64,000 nucleotides of DNA from Polyangiaceae bacterium (GTDB lineage Bacteria; Myxococcota_A; Polyangia; Polyangiales; Polyangiaceae): contig JAQSWN010000016.1 in the NCBI GenBank assembly GCA_029266615.1, positions 1-64,000 on the forward strand. The letters run 5' to 3'. Under the pieces are notes generated by a model. The model ran no database searches. It saw only the letters and a program-made list of their open reading frames with translations, and was not told the DNA's origin. Each line of letters begins with the position of its first letter. Within the stretch, counting starts at the first letter, position 1. This document shows positions 42,787 through 50,879 of this stretch, in pieces. The translations under genes were made by a program, and so were the position numbers.

Positions 42787-43934
42787 TGAACATTTATCGA
42801 AATATTCCAACATTTTTGAGTCTCTTGGTGCTCGGGGCCTGCTCTCCCGAGAAGGGCAGCGAAGAGGCTCGCGGCGGCGTGCAGGTCGCCATCTCGGGCG
42901 AGGACATCGCGACCGAAGGCATCTCCTTCCCAACCGGTAGCGAAGTGACGTTCGTGGATGGCTGGGCCATCGAGCTTTCGCACGTGCTGGTCACGGTCGG
43001 TAACGTCACGCTGTCCGAGACCCCGGATCTCGTGCCTTCGGATCAGTCGCGGACGGGCGCGGTCGTCGCGAGCGCCGCGGGTCCGTGGGCAGTCGACCTG
43101 CACGTTGCCGGCACCATCGACGCCGCCGGCGGCGAAGGGCTGGCGACGCCGCTCACGCTCATTGAAAACCAGAACCAACGTGGCGGGAAGGCCTTCGCCC
43201 CCGAGGACCGCTACGCCTTCGGTTACGAGGTCGTGCCCGCGAGCGCCGAGGCGCAGGTCGTCAACTTCGAAGGGGACGAAGTAGCGGAGGCCGCCTACGC
43301 GGAGATGATCGAAGCGGGCGCGACCGTGCTCTACATCGGCACCGCCACCTTCCGCGGCGAGGACTGCAAGGTCGCGGACGAGAGCTACGACTTCGACAAG
43401 CTGCCGCGAGAGGTGCCGTTTCGCCTGGCATTCCGCACTCCGACGAGCTTTCTGAACTGCCAGAACCAAGACGTCGAGGGAAACGCCTTGGATGACGAGG
43501 AGTACCCGCGTGGAGTCGCGATCCCGAGCAACCGAAATGCGCTCGCGCAAATCACGCTGCACCTCGAGCACGCCTGGTTCAGCTCTACCGTGCACGACCC
43601 AGCGCTCCGCTTCGATCCGCTCGCAGCGAGGCTGGTCGGAAAGCCGGCGGGCACCGTCGTGACGCTGGAGGACATCGCCGGCGTCGACCCGAGCGCGTTC
43701 ACGGATAGCGAAGGGACGCCGCTACCAGCGCGGAGCTGCGACGGCAGCGCCCTACCGAGCGGCCAGCAGCTGCGCTTCGACAGCGGCTCCGTTCCGCTCG
43801 ACCCGAGCGCGAAACCGAGCGAAGCGCTGCGCGACTACCGCGACTTCGCGGGGTACGTGCAGAGCACGCAAGGACACCTGAACGGAGGCGAGGGATTGTG
43901 CTTTCCGGAGCGACACTATCCCTCCCCGCCTTGA
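42786..43934 (+). CDS. Second lipoprotein of unknown function in TonB receptor operon
   Basis: A 382-residue lipoprotein starting MNIYRNIPTFLSLLVLGACS (lipobox LGAC). It has many acidic strands (FVDGWAIELSHVLVTVGNVT, VVNFEGDEVAEAAYAEM), two later cysteines (EDCKVADESYD and FLNCQNQD) and a conserved-looking terminal cysteine (GLCFPERHY). It starts within the stop of the preceding lipoprotein gene. With the receptor and the first lipoprotein it forms a tightly coupled three-gene block. The preceding His-rich gene may be a fourth member. Function unknown; ligand capture or delivery is a guess from context. Confidence 0.7.
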   Translation: MNIYRNIPTFLSLLVLGACSPEKGSEEARGGVQVAISGEDIATEGISFPTGSEVTFVDGWAIELSHVLVTVGNVTLSETPDLVPSDQSRTGAVVASAAGPWAVDLHVAGTIDAAGGEGLATPLTLIENQNQRGGKAFAPEDRYAFGYEVVPASAEAQVVNFEGDEVAEAAYAEMIEAGATVLYIGTATFRGEDCKVADESYDFDKLPREVPFRLAFRTPTSFLNCQNQDVEGNALDDEEYPRGVAIPSNRNALAQITLHLEHAWFSSTVHDPALRFDPLAARLVGKPAGTVVTLEDIAGVDPSAFTDSEGTPLPARSCDGSALPSGQQLRFDSGSVPLDPSAKPSEALRDYRDFAGYVQSTQGHLNGGEGLCFPERHYPSPP

Positions 43935-43947
43935 GCGGCTCGTGCTC

Positions 43948-45399
43948 TTAGGTCAGCTCTGACAGCGCGCCCGTGATCAGCGCCGGATCCGGCTGGGTGC
44001 CGAAGCTGTCGATCTCCGCCCCGAACGCCTGCGCGATCGAGACCAGGATCTTGCTGTTGGTAATGGTCTTGGACGCCGGATCCGTCTCCTGGCACCAGGA
44101 GTTTTCCGGTGGACAATCCGGCGCCATGCGCAGGCGACGGCCCATTCGGAACTTGCCGTTGGCGCCGCCGGCCAGAATCGTCGGCACGTTGCGCGTGCTG
44201 TGGAGCGCCGGGTTACCCATGTCGCTGGACGCGTAGATGAGCGTGCTGTCCAGCGCGCCCAACTCGTCCAGCTTCTGCATCAGCCGGGCGACTTTGGAGT
44301 AGGAGTAGCGGTTGAACTGCGCCAACGGCAGCCACGTCGAAGGTACGCCGTCGCCCGGGTGGCCGTTGTTGCCGATTGGCGAGGCGTTGTACGTGTGGGC
44401 TACGCTGCCGTGGTTGTCCTTGGGCAGGCCAAGCGGGTTGTTGTCGTACGACAGGTCGTTCAAAAGGAACGTAGCGAAGCGGGTCAGGTCGCAAGCGAGG
44501 GCGTGAGCGAGAATGTCGATGTGCGCGTCGGTGATCGCATCGAAGTACTGCTCGCCGCCGTTGTACTGCTTGAGCTGCGGGAACTTCGAGCTGTCCGGTC
44601 GGGTCGGGACCTTGCACAGGGCGCCGCTGCCACTGCTGCCGCCCAGCTGCTTTTCCAGCTCGCTGAGCGACTGCAGGTGTTGGTCCAGCTTGGCCTGCTC
44701 GGGCGGCGCGAGCTTGGCCCGCAGCCGCTGGATATCCCACTTTTGATAGTCGATGACGGACTGGCCCAACTTGCGCTTGCGAGCCGCCGCCGCCACGTCC
44801 TCCGGCTTGTCGCTCACGACCACGCCCTCGAACAAGAGGTCGAAGGCCTTGGCGGGGTCGATGATCTTGGGCAGCGGTACGCCGCCTTCGCCGTAGGAGA
44901 GCGTTTGACCGACCTCGGTGCTGTCGTTGCCGACGCCGAGCGACAGACTGGTGATGCGCGTCGCGCTGCCCAGCCCACTCTTCACGGCCAGGTACTGGTC
45001 GATGGAGATGTTCTGGGGTTGGGTACCGCCGTCGATGCGGCTGCCGGTGAAGATGGTTCCGCCGGTCGAGTGGCCGTTGGCGTTCGACATCAAGTCGATG
45101 CCCTCGATGACGAGGAGCTTGTCCTTGAAGCTCTTGCCGAACGTGGCCGCGTCGTCGAACGGCTTGAGCGAGCAGTTTTCGTAGCCGAGGTCGAACGCCG
45201 TCTCCGTGTCCGCGGCCTTCATGGCCCAGTACTCGGCCGAGACGCCGTGCGGGTGGTACATGCCGACGAACTTGAGCGGCAACGTTTCCCCCGCGGCTTG
45301 AGCCACGGAGTTTTCCAGGAGACGCGCGAAGGGAAGTGCGGCGAAGCCGGCGCCCATGGCGCGTAGGAAGGAGCGACGCGTGCGGGACATCGGCCTCAT
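43948..45399 (-). CDS. DUF1552-family secreted protein (pair B)
   Basis: A 483-residue protein with a twin-arginine signal (SRTRRSFLRAMGAGFAALPF). The mature part has DUF1552 segments KFVGMYHPHGVSAEYWAMKA, DKLLVIEGIDLMSNANGHST and GGTIFTGSRIDGGTQPQN, and ends with LIYASSDMGNPALHSTRNVP followed by a QAFGAEIDSFGTQ tail. It is paralogous to the protein encoded at 25259-26701. The start ATG at 45399 shares one base with the stop of the upstream DUF1592 gene (TAATG). No enzymatic activity is known. Confidence 0.88.
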   Translation of the reverse strand: MRPMSRTRRSFLRAMGAGFAALPFARLLENSVAQAAGETLPLKFVGMYHPHGVSAEYWAMKAADTETAFDLGYENCSLKPFDDAATFGKSFKDKLLVIEGIDLMSNANGHSTGGTIFTGSRIDGGTQPQNISIDQYLAVKSGLGSATRITSLSLGVGNDSTEVGQTLSYGEGGVPLPKIIDPAKAFDLLFEGVVVSDKPEDVAAAARKRKLGQSVIDYQKWDIQRLRAKLAPPEQAKLDQHLQSLSELEKQLGGSSGSGALCKVPTRPDSSKFPQLKQYNGGEQYFDAITDAHIDILAHALACDLTRFATFLLNDLSYDNNPLGLPKDNHGSVAHTYNASPIGNNGHPGDGVPSTWLPLAQFNRYSYSKVARLMQKLDELGALDSTLIYASSDMGNPALHSTRNVPTILAGGANGKFRMGRRLRMAPDCPPENSWCQETDPASKTITNSKILVSIAQAFGAEIDSFGTQPDPALITGALSELT

Positions 45400-47081
45400 T
45401 ACTGCGCCTTCCGGAAGTTGAAGGTGGGGCTCGTGACATACGAGCTGAGCGTGCCCGCGATGCTCGATTCCGTGACGGTAGCCATGCCGGATTTCCAATA
45501 CTCCACGAAGCCGTCCTCGCTCATGCGAGCGGCTTCATTGCTGGTGCCCGCGAGCGCGCGGAACATATTGCGCGCGAAGCATTCGTGAACTTGCGGGCTC
45601 TTCGCCATCGCCTTCACCAGCTCGTTGCTGTCCGCGTAGCCGCCGTCGAAGTCCGTACCGACGACGTTGACGCTGCTGTTGACCGCTTGCTCGTTGTCGA
45701 GGGTGCGCGCCATGCCCATGCCGTCGAACCCCTCGAACGCGAAGCCGAAGTTGTCGATACGGTTGTGGCACGCCGCGCAGGCAGTCGTCGCGTGCGCCGA
45801 AAACCGGTCCCGAGTGGTTTTCTTGGGATCAGGCGGCGGCGGGACGATCGCGGTCGACAGGTCCACCGGATCGGGCACGGGACTGCAGGCGACCCGGCGC
45901 ATGACCGCGACGCCGCGCAGCACGGGCGCGGTCTCGTGCGCGTGAGCGAACACGGAAAGGAACGCGGCCTGATTGAGCAAGCCGAGCCGCTGCGGAGTGC
46001 TCGCGAAGCCGGTGCTGTCCATGGCCGTGGCCTTGTACGCGGCGAGGAGCTGGGGCTGCGCCACCGTCCAATCCGCGGAAAGCAACGTCGCTACGCTGCC
46101 ACCCTTTTGATCTTGCACGAGCTTGCCGAGGAAGCTGCCCGTCTCCGCCTCCATTTGCGGGCGCAGAGTTTCGAAGTTTTGGTAGATGTTGGAGTCTTTG
46201 GCGGTAGCAGAGATGCGATCCGTCCCTAGCCACTCCTGAATGACACGCCGGACGCGCGCGCTCGGCAGTGAGGACGAATAGCCAGCGCCGTCTTGGAACA
46301 GCCCGGCCGCCACCAAGGCTGCGCGCCCCTCGGTCGTGTCCAGCTCTCCGGCGAGGGCTTTGTTGACGAGGGTATCGGTGGGCGGACCGCCCATGATCAG
46401 GTAGCTGATGGAGCTTGCTAGCTCGTACGGGGTAAGCTTGACGGTCGCGGCAGGCGCGTCGCCAATTTCGGTATGGTACAGGAACGCCGCCGACTGCAGC
46501 ATCGCTCGCGTCGCAAGCTCGATACCTTCGGCGTAGGTGCCGCCGTCCAAACCGACGTTGAACACGGTCGTCAGCTGCTGGACTTCGTCGTCCCCGAGCG
46601 GGCGGCGATAGGCCTTCTTGCCGAAATCACGGATGAAGGCGTCCGCGCATTGCGCGGGCGTGCTCGGGGCGGCGCAGGGCGCGGCCTTAGTGCGGACGTC
46701 CGCCGCCAGCTTGTTCGCTGCGTCCGCCAGTTGACGAGCGAGCACGGGATCCACGCGCTGCGCCTCGTTGACGGTGAAGCCGCCTTGCCGAGAGTCCGGC
46801 ACGAAGTCCGCGCTGACGCCGTTCGCGGCGTCCCCAACCACGGCGTTCACCGTGTTCTGGTACTCGGAGTCGGTCAGGCGGCGAATACGCGCCGGCAGCA
46901 GAGACAACGCGTTGGCACCAGGGGGCAACGTCGCGCTTCCGGCTAGGTTTTGTGCACCACCGGCACCGCTACCACCCGTACCGGCTCCGGGCGGGGCATC
47001 TTCTATGGATGCCTGGCAACCCAGCGCGAGGAGGGAAAGTAGCGGAGCCGCGACCAGGCCGGTCCACGGCAGAGCTCGCAT
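45399..47081 (-). CDS. DUF1592/DUF1588/DUF1585 lipoprotein with CxxCH motif (pair B)
   Basis: A 560-residue lipoprotein (signal LVAAPLLSLLALGCQAS). Domain order is DUF1587-like (LPARIRRLTDSEYQNTVNAV), DUF1595 (KKAYRRPLGDDEVQQLTTVF), DUF1592 (LTPYELASSISYLIMGGPPT through TLRPQMEAETGSFLGKLVQD), DUF1588 with TTACAACHNRIDNFGFAFEG containing the CxxCH haem-type motif, then DUF1585. It is the paralogue of the protein at 23610-25262, but here it is the first gene of its pair. The ATG at 47081 is chosen for its signal peptide. Function unknown. Confidence 0.88.
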   Translation of the reverse strand: MRALPWTGLVAAPLLSLLALGCQASIEDAPPGAGTGGSGAGGAQNLAGSATLPPGANALSLLPARIRRLTDSEYQNTVNAVVGDAANGVSADFVPDSRQGGFTVNEAQRVDPVLARQLADAANKLAADVRTKAAPCAAPSTPAQCADAFIRDFGKKAYRRPLGDDEVQQLTTVFNVGLDGGTYAEGIELATRAMLQSAAFLYHTEIGDAPAATVKLTPYELASSISYLIMGGPPTDTLVNKALAGELDTTEGRAALVAAGLFQDGAGYSSSLPSARVRRVIQEWLGTDRISATAKDSNIYQNFETLRPQMEAETGSFLGKLVQDQKGGSVATLLSADWTVAQPQLLAAYKATAMDSTGFASTPQRLGLLNQAAFLSVFAHAHETAPVLRGVAVMRRVACSPVPDPVDLSTAIVPPPPDPKKTTRDRFSAHATTACAACHNRIDNFGFAFEGFDGMGMARTLDNEQAVNSSVNVVGTDFDGGYADSNELVKAMAKSPQVHECFARNMFRALAGTSNEAARMSEDGFVEYWKSGMATVTESSIAGTLSSYVTSPTFNFRKAQ

Positions 47082-47332
47082 GAGACTGATCTGAACCAAC
47101 GCGCTGACGTTCGCAAGCGTTACTTGCGCCGCTATGCCGGCAGAATTGCGCTCGGAATCGGTTCCATGAAGTCACTCTCGGGAGTGAGCGCACGCTGTCC
47201 TACACGTGACGACACCCATTTTGCTGCGCGTTCCAGCAAGTCGGCGAAAGGGGTCAGCGGATCGTTGGTTCACGGCGCACAACCGTTGGCGACCGACAAT
47301 CAAATTGAGACGCGCGCTCAGCCCGAAATTTT

Positions 47333-48466
47333 TCAGGCTCGCGCGCGCGCTTCGAGAATGCTCGCGAGCACGGCGAGTACCTCACCCATCTCGAACGGCT
47401 TGCGAACCCAGGCGCTCACTTCGTGAGCGAGGTCCTCCGGCACACCACTAGCGACACCGCTAATGAGAATGATGGGGATGCCCGGATGCGTGCGTCGGAG
47501 CGCTCGGAAGGCGCCGGCGGTGTCTGCGGCCAAGGGGGAAAGATCCACCAGTGCCGCGTCCAGCTCGTCGCCGCTTGCGAGCAGCGAATCGAACTCTCGG
47601 CGGCTGGCGGCGACGCGCGGCTCGGCGCCGCGCGCTTCCAGGGCAAGCTCCACCAAGGAGCGAACTGCGGCGTCGTCCTCCACCACGAGCACGCGGGCAC
47701 CCATGACCGTGGGCGCGATGACCTTCGGGGACGTGCCGGTGCGAAGCTCGGCGATAGGCCAGCGCAAATCGAAGCAGGCACCGGGGCTCGTGCGCGAGAC
47801 GCTGAGAGAGCCCCCCTTGGCGCGCGAGAGCGCGGCCGAGTGGCGTAAGCCCACGCCCGCGCCGCCACGACGCGTGGAGACGGGAGCGGTGAGCAAGGTC
47901 GCGACGCGCTCTGGATCGATGCCCGGACCTTGATCGCTCACCCCAAAGACGAGCGATGCGCCCTCTTCGCGGACGGTGAGCGAGACGACGCCGCCGCGCG
48001 GCGAGAAGTCGATCGCGTTCAGCAACAGGTTGGTTAAGATTTGCAACAGCGCGCCCACGTTGCCGAGCAGCGCCGAGCCCGAATCCGAAAGCTGCAAGTC
48101 CAGCTGAACCCCGAGCTGCTCCGCCTGGGGACGTACGCCCATGAGCGCGCTCTCCGCCACGCTCAGGCCGCTCGCTTGGGCCGAGGACTCGGGCGCCTCC
48201 GCTCCGATGGCGCTTCGCGAGACACCGTGGCCGAGCCGCGCGTGGGTGCGTGCGACCTCGATGGCGTCGCGCGCGGGACCGGCGGGCAGCCGCGAATGAG
48301 CAACGTCCAACCACCCGAGCACTACCGTCAAGGCGTTCGACACCTCGTGCAGTGCACCGGCGAGATCCGCTTCCTGGTCAGGAGGCGGGGGCTGGAGGCT
48401 TCTAGGTGCGCTCGAAAGAGGCACGGGCGAGAGGGTATTATGGCGGGCCAATTGCCGCCACTCCAT
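47333..48466 (-). CDS. Hybrid histidine kinase with C-terminal receiver domain
   Basis: A 377-residue cytosolic protein. H-box LHEVSNALTVVLG with phospho-accepting H40, N-box ILTNLLLNAIDFSPRGG, G1 GVSDQGPGIDPE and G2 RRGGAGVGLRHSAA define the kinase; there is no sensor or membrane segment before it. A receiver domain follows (about 255-370), with RVLVVEDDAAVRSLVELALE, AALVDLSPL (phospho-Asp) and the ILISG and RKPF residues. It may get its input from another protein. It lies 81 nt downstream of the lipoprotein gene at 48548 in the same direction and could be part of that transcript. Confidence 0.88.
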   Translation of the reverse strand: MEWRQLARHNTLSPVPLSSAPRSLQPPPPDQEADLAGALHEVSNALTVVLGWLDVAHSRLPAGPARDAIEVARTHARLGHGVSRSAIGAEAPESSAQASGLSVAESALMGVRPQAEQLGVQLDLQLSDSGSALLGNVGALLQILTNLLLNAIDFSPRGGVVSLTVREEGASLVFGVSDQGPGIDPERVATLLTAPVSTRRGGAGVGLRHSAALSRAKGGSLSVSRTSPGACFDLRWPIAELRTGTSPKVIAPTVMGARVLVVEDDAAVRSLVELALEARGAEPRVAASRREFDSLLASGDELDAALVDLSPLAADTAGAFRALRRTHPGIPIILISGVASGVPEDLAHEVSAWVRKPFEMGEVLAVLASILEARARA

Positions 48467-48547
48467 TCCCGGGGGTGGCGCTCGGCCCGATTCGATTTGT
48501 ACGGCTGCGGCCGTCCGCCAGATCAGATGGGACTAGAATTGCCCGTC

Positions 48548-50383
48548 TTACTTTGGGGCGTCGATCGTGGAGGGGAGCAGCAGCCGAAAAGCTCCGTCCG
48601 GATCCGCACGGGTTTCCGCCACGGGTACGATGCTCTCGGCTGCGTCCGGATCCCGCGTGTATTTGTAGTCTTTGTCCAGGTAGGCGTAGGCGCGGATCGC
48701 GGCCGACCCCAGCGCCACGTTTGCCCCATCTTGCAAAACGGAAGCCTGACCGGCAACGACGGCCGGCAGCGGGAGGGCGAGGCGACCTAGATCCTGATCG
48801 CCCTTTCCGAGCTCCAGGCCGGTCCGCACGAACCAACCGAAGCCGAGCTCTTGCGGAGCGAGGACGGTCAGGTTCACGCGGGCGTCCCGGAGATCGTCCA
48901 CCGGGAGGACGAAGCGGCCGGCTTCATCCACGAAGCCGCCGATCGAGCGAGCGCTGAAGGGCTCCACCCCAAAAGCCTCGTCGAAAGGCCGCACGGTGCG
49001 TTTCACGGGCGCGGCCTGGACCTGAGCGCGCTGCGCCCGAGACTGCCCAGTGATCTGAGGCGCGCGCGAAAGCTCCAGCAACTTACCGAATTGAATCGGT
49101 ATGTCGGCGGGCACGTCCCACTCGACTTGCAGGGCGGACAGCGCCTCTTCCCCAATTCCAAGGACAGGCGGCACCGCTTGAACGAAGTATTTGCCGGGCG
49201 GGAGCGGGACCTCTAGCACGCCGTCGTCGCCGACGTTCACGGTGGTCTGGAAAAAGCCGAACACGCCGGCGTCCACCCCGTAGATGGTCTGCGAGACGAA
49301 CGTCAGCTCCCCAGCCATAGGCCGCCTGTCGTCCTGGGTGACCAGCTGCCCCCGCACCGTCACCGGCAGCGGGTACTGCGTGAAGATGGTCACGTTCACC
49401 GGCTCGTCCTGGTTCTGCAGCAAGCCGAGGGCGGAGCGCTCGAGGTAGATGGTAGGGGCCACGACCCCGCTCGGCGGGCGAAGCCGCAGAAACTCCCGCG
49501 CGGCGTCGACGTTGCCCGCGCCGGTTCGCTCCGTGACCGCGGAGTACGCGAGGGGTACCGAGTAGTCCAGCATGCCCCGGGTCGAGCCGGGGGGGCCGAG
49601 CACGACCTCGGTCGAGATGGGGTTCCCACCGAGCGGCTCGAGGATGTCCGCGGTCCAGCCGATGAGACTGGGCGAGGATTGCGGCCACAGAAAGTGAAGC
49701 TCCAGCGCGGCGACGGTCGCTAGGTTGAAGCGATACACGCCGTTCGGTACGTTGTCCTCGACTCCGATAGGGACCCGGCGAAAGAGCTGAGGAGGAACGA
49801 CGCAAGCACCCTTCTGGCGCTTCGGCGGCACGAGGTACACGTCGTACTCGCCGCTTGGTACCTGCAAGTCGAAGGTGTAACCGGTCAGCGTCACGGGCGC
49901 AGCGACCGTCTTGGCGTAATAGGTCTGTGGGGAGAGCCCAAGCCATCGTTGGCGCAACGAAAACGTCGCGGTCACTGGCAGCGTACCGTCGGTCGAAGGC
50001 AGGATGGCTCGATTCGGGTCGTCGCTGACGAACTCTGGGTAGCAGTGGCCGTTCGGCAAGACCAAGCTGCCGGTCACGACGGCGGAGCCGGGCCAAACGA
50101 GGTCCTTGGCCCCGCCCGTCGTCTGCGTATCTGCCAGATGCATGACGAACGTCAGGTTCGGAACGGGGCTTTCGGCCGCGGGCGACGCCGTGAGAAGCAC
50201 CGATTCCAGCTCGCCATTGAGCGACTGACACAAGCCGCCGACGCAGCTCTCGCCTCGCCCGCAACCGTCTTGGCTGGAGCAGGAATTCTTGGGTCGCGCG
50301 TCTTCTTCACTGCTCGCCGCAGCGACGGTGCAGCCGAGGTGCCCGAGCAGGAGCGGCCAGCTCAGCCAGTGCCATGCGCTCAT
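48548..50383 (-). CDS. Large lipoprotein with carboxypeptidase-regulatory-like region
   Basis: A 611-residue protein with lipobox LLGHLGCTVA, then a short Cys-rich segment (CSSQDGCGRGESCVGGLC, about residues 35-53) that resembles EGF/DUF-type Cys motifs seen in Myxococcota lipoproteins. A CarboxypepD_reg-like beta domain is recognisable around residues 340-420 (VTVRGQLVTQDDRRPMAGEL, VGDDGVLEVPLPPGKYFVQA). The start ATG overlaps the stop of the frameshifted gene before it (ATGA), tying both to the giant TPR gene upstream. Probably exposed on the outer membrane. No activity known. Confidence 0.72.
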   Translation of the reverse strand: MSAWHWLSWPLLLGHLGCTVAAASSEEDARPKNSCSSQDGCGRGESCVGGLCQSLNGELESVLLTASPAAESPVPNLTFVMHLADTQTTGGAKDLVWPGSAVVTGSLVLPNGHCYPEFVSDDPNRAILPSTDGTLPVTATFSLRQRWLGLSPQTYYAKTVAAPVTLTGYTFDLQVPSGEYDVYLVPPKRQKGACVVPPQLFRRVPIGVEDNVPNGVYRFNLATVAALELHFLWPQSSPSLIGWTADILEPLGGNPISTEVVLGPPGSTRGMLDYSVPLAYSAVTERTGAGNVDAAREFLRLRPPSGVVAPTIYLERSALGLLQNQDEPVNVTIFTQYPLPVTVRGQLVTQDDRRPMAGELTFVSQTIYGVDAGVFGFFQTTVNVGDDGVLEVPLPPGKYFVQAVPPVLGIGEEALSALQVEWDVPADIPIQFGKLLELSRAPQITGQSRAQRAQVQAAPVKRTVRPFDEAFGVEPFSARSIGGFVDEAGRFVLPVDDLRDARVNLTVLAPQELGFGWFVRTGLELGKGDQDLGRLALPLPAVVAGQASVLQDGANVALGSAAIRAYAYLDKDYKYTRDPDAAESIVPVAETRADPDGAFRLLLPSTIDAPK

Positions 50384-50879
50384 CGCGGGGTTGCCTCGTC
50401 CTCCAACGGGCACACGGGCGTGGTGGTCCCGTCCGAGGGAAAGTTGATGATCACGTCCCAGTAAGCTACCGCGACGTCCGAGGGGTCCAGCGGCGGGCCG
50501 TTCGCATCTGGCAACGTGGAGGCGTGCCCGACCCGGAGAGTGATGACGTGGCAGTAGCCGACCAAGTCCCGCAGCACCTGATAGTTGAATTTCACGAGCC
50601 GCTCTTCCGGGTCGTCCAGTGTGGAGGGCGGCATGGCGACGGAGTTGATGAGACGCTTACCTATGTAAGACTGCGTTACGAGCTGCTCGCCGACGTCTTC
50701 CGACGCAACTGGGATGCTGAACTCCAGCAGCTCTCCGTAGGGTCGTCCACCAGGCAGCCGGGCAACATCGCGACGGCGAGAACTGGTAGCGATAGTCGTG
50801 CCAATGCCGAAAGGGCGGCGTTTGCCCCGCGAGCGGGTGCGCAGCATGACGGCCGTGTCGCGACGGGCGACTGGCTCAT
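50380..50879 (-). CDS. Putative lipoprotein with an apparent frameshift
   Basis: The ATG at 50879 starts a clear lipoprotein signal (LSLPVLAVAMLPGC, lipid Cys 42) followed by LVDDPT. After the cct codon the natural continuation (YGELLEFSIPVASEDVGEQL ... VIINFPSDGTTTPVCPLEDE) is in another frame, reached if one base is added at the GGG run 50740-50742. Read through this, the protein is about 166 residues, ending at 50380. The start overlaps the TPR gene stop and the 3' end overlaps the next lipoprotein start, so the chain of overlaps is intact. Sequencing error, a real mutation or a recoding event would all fit. Confidence 0.62.
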
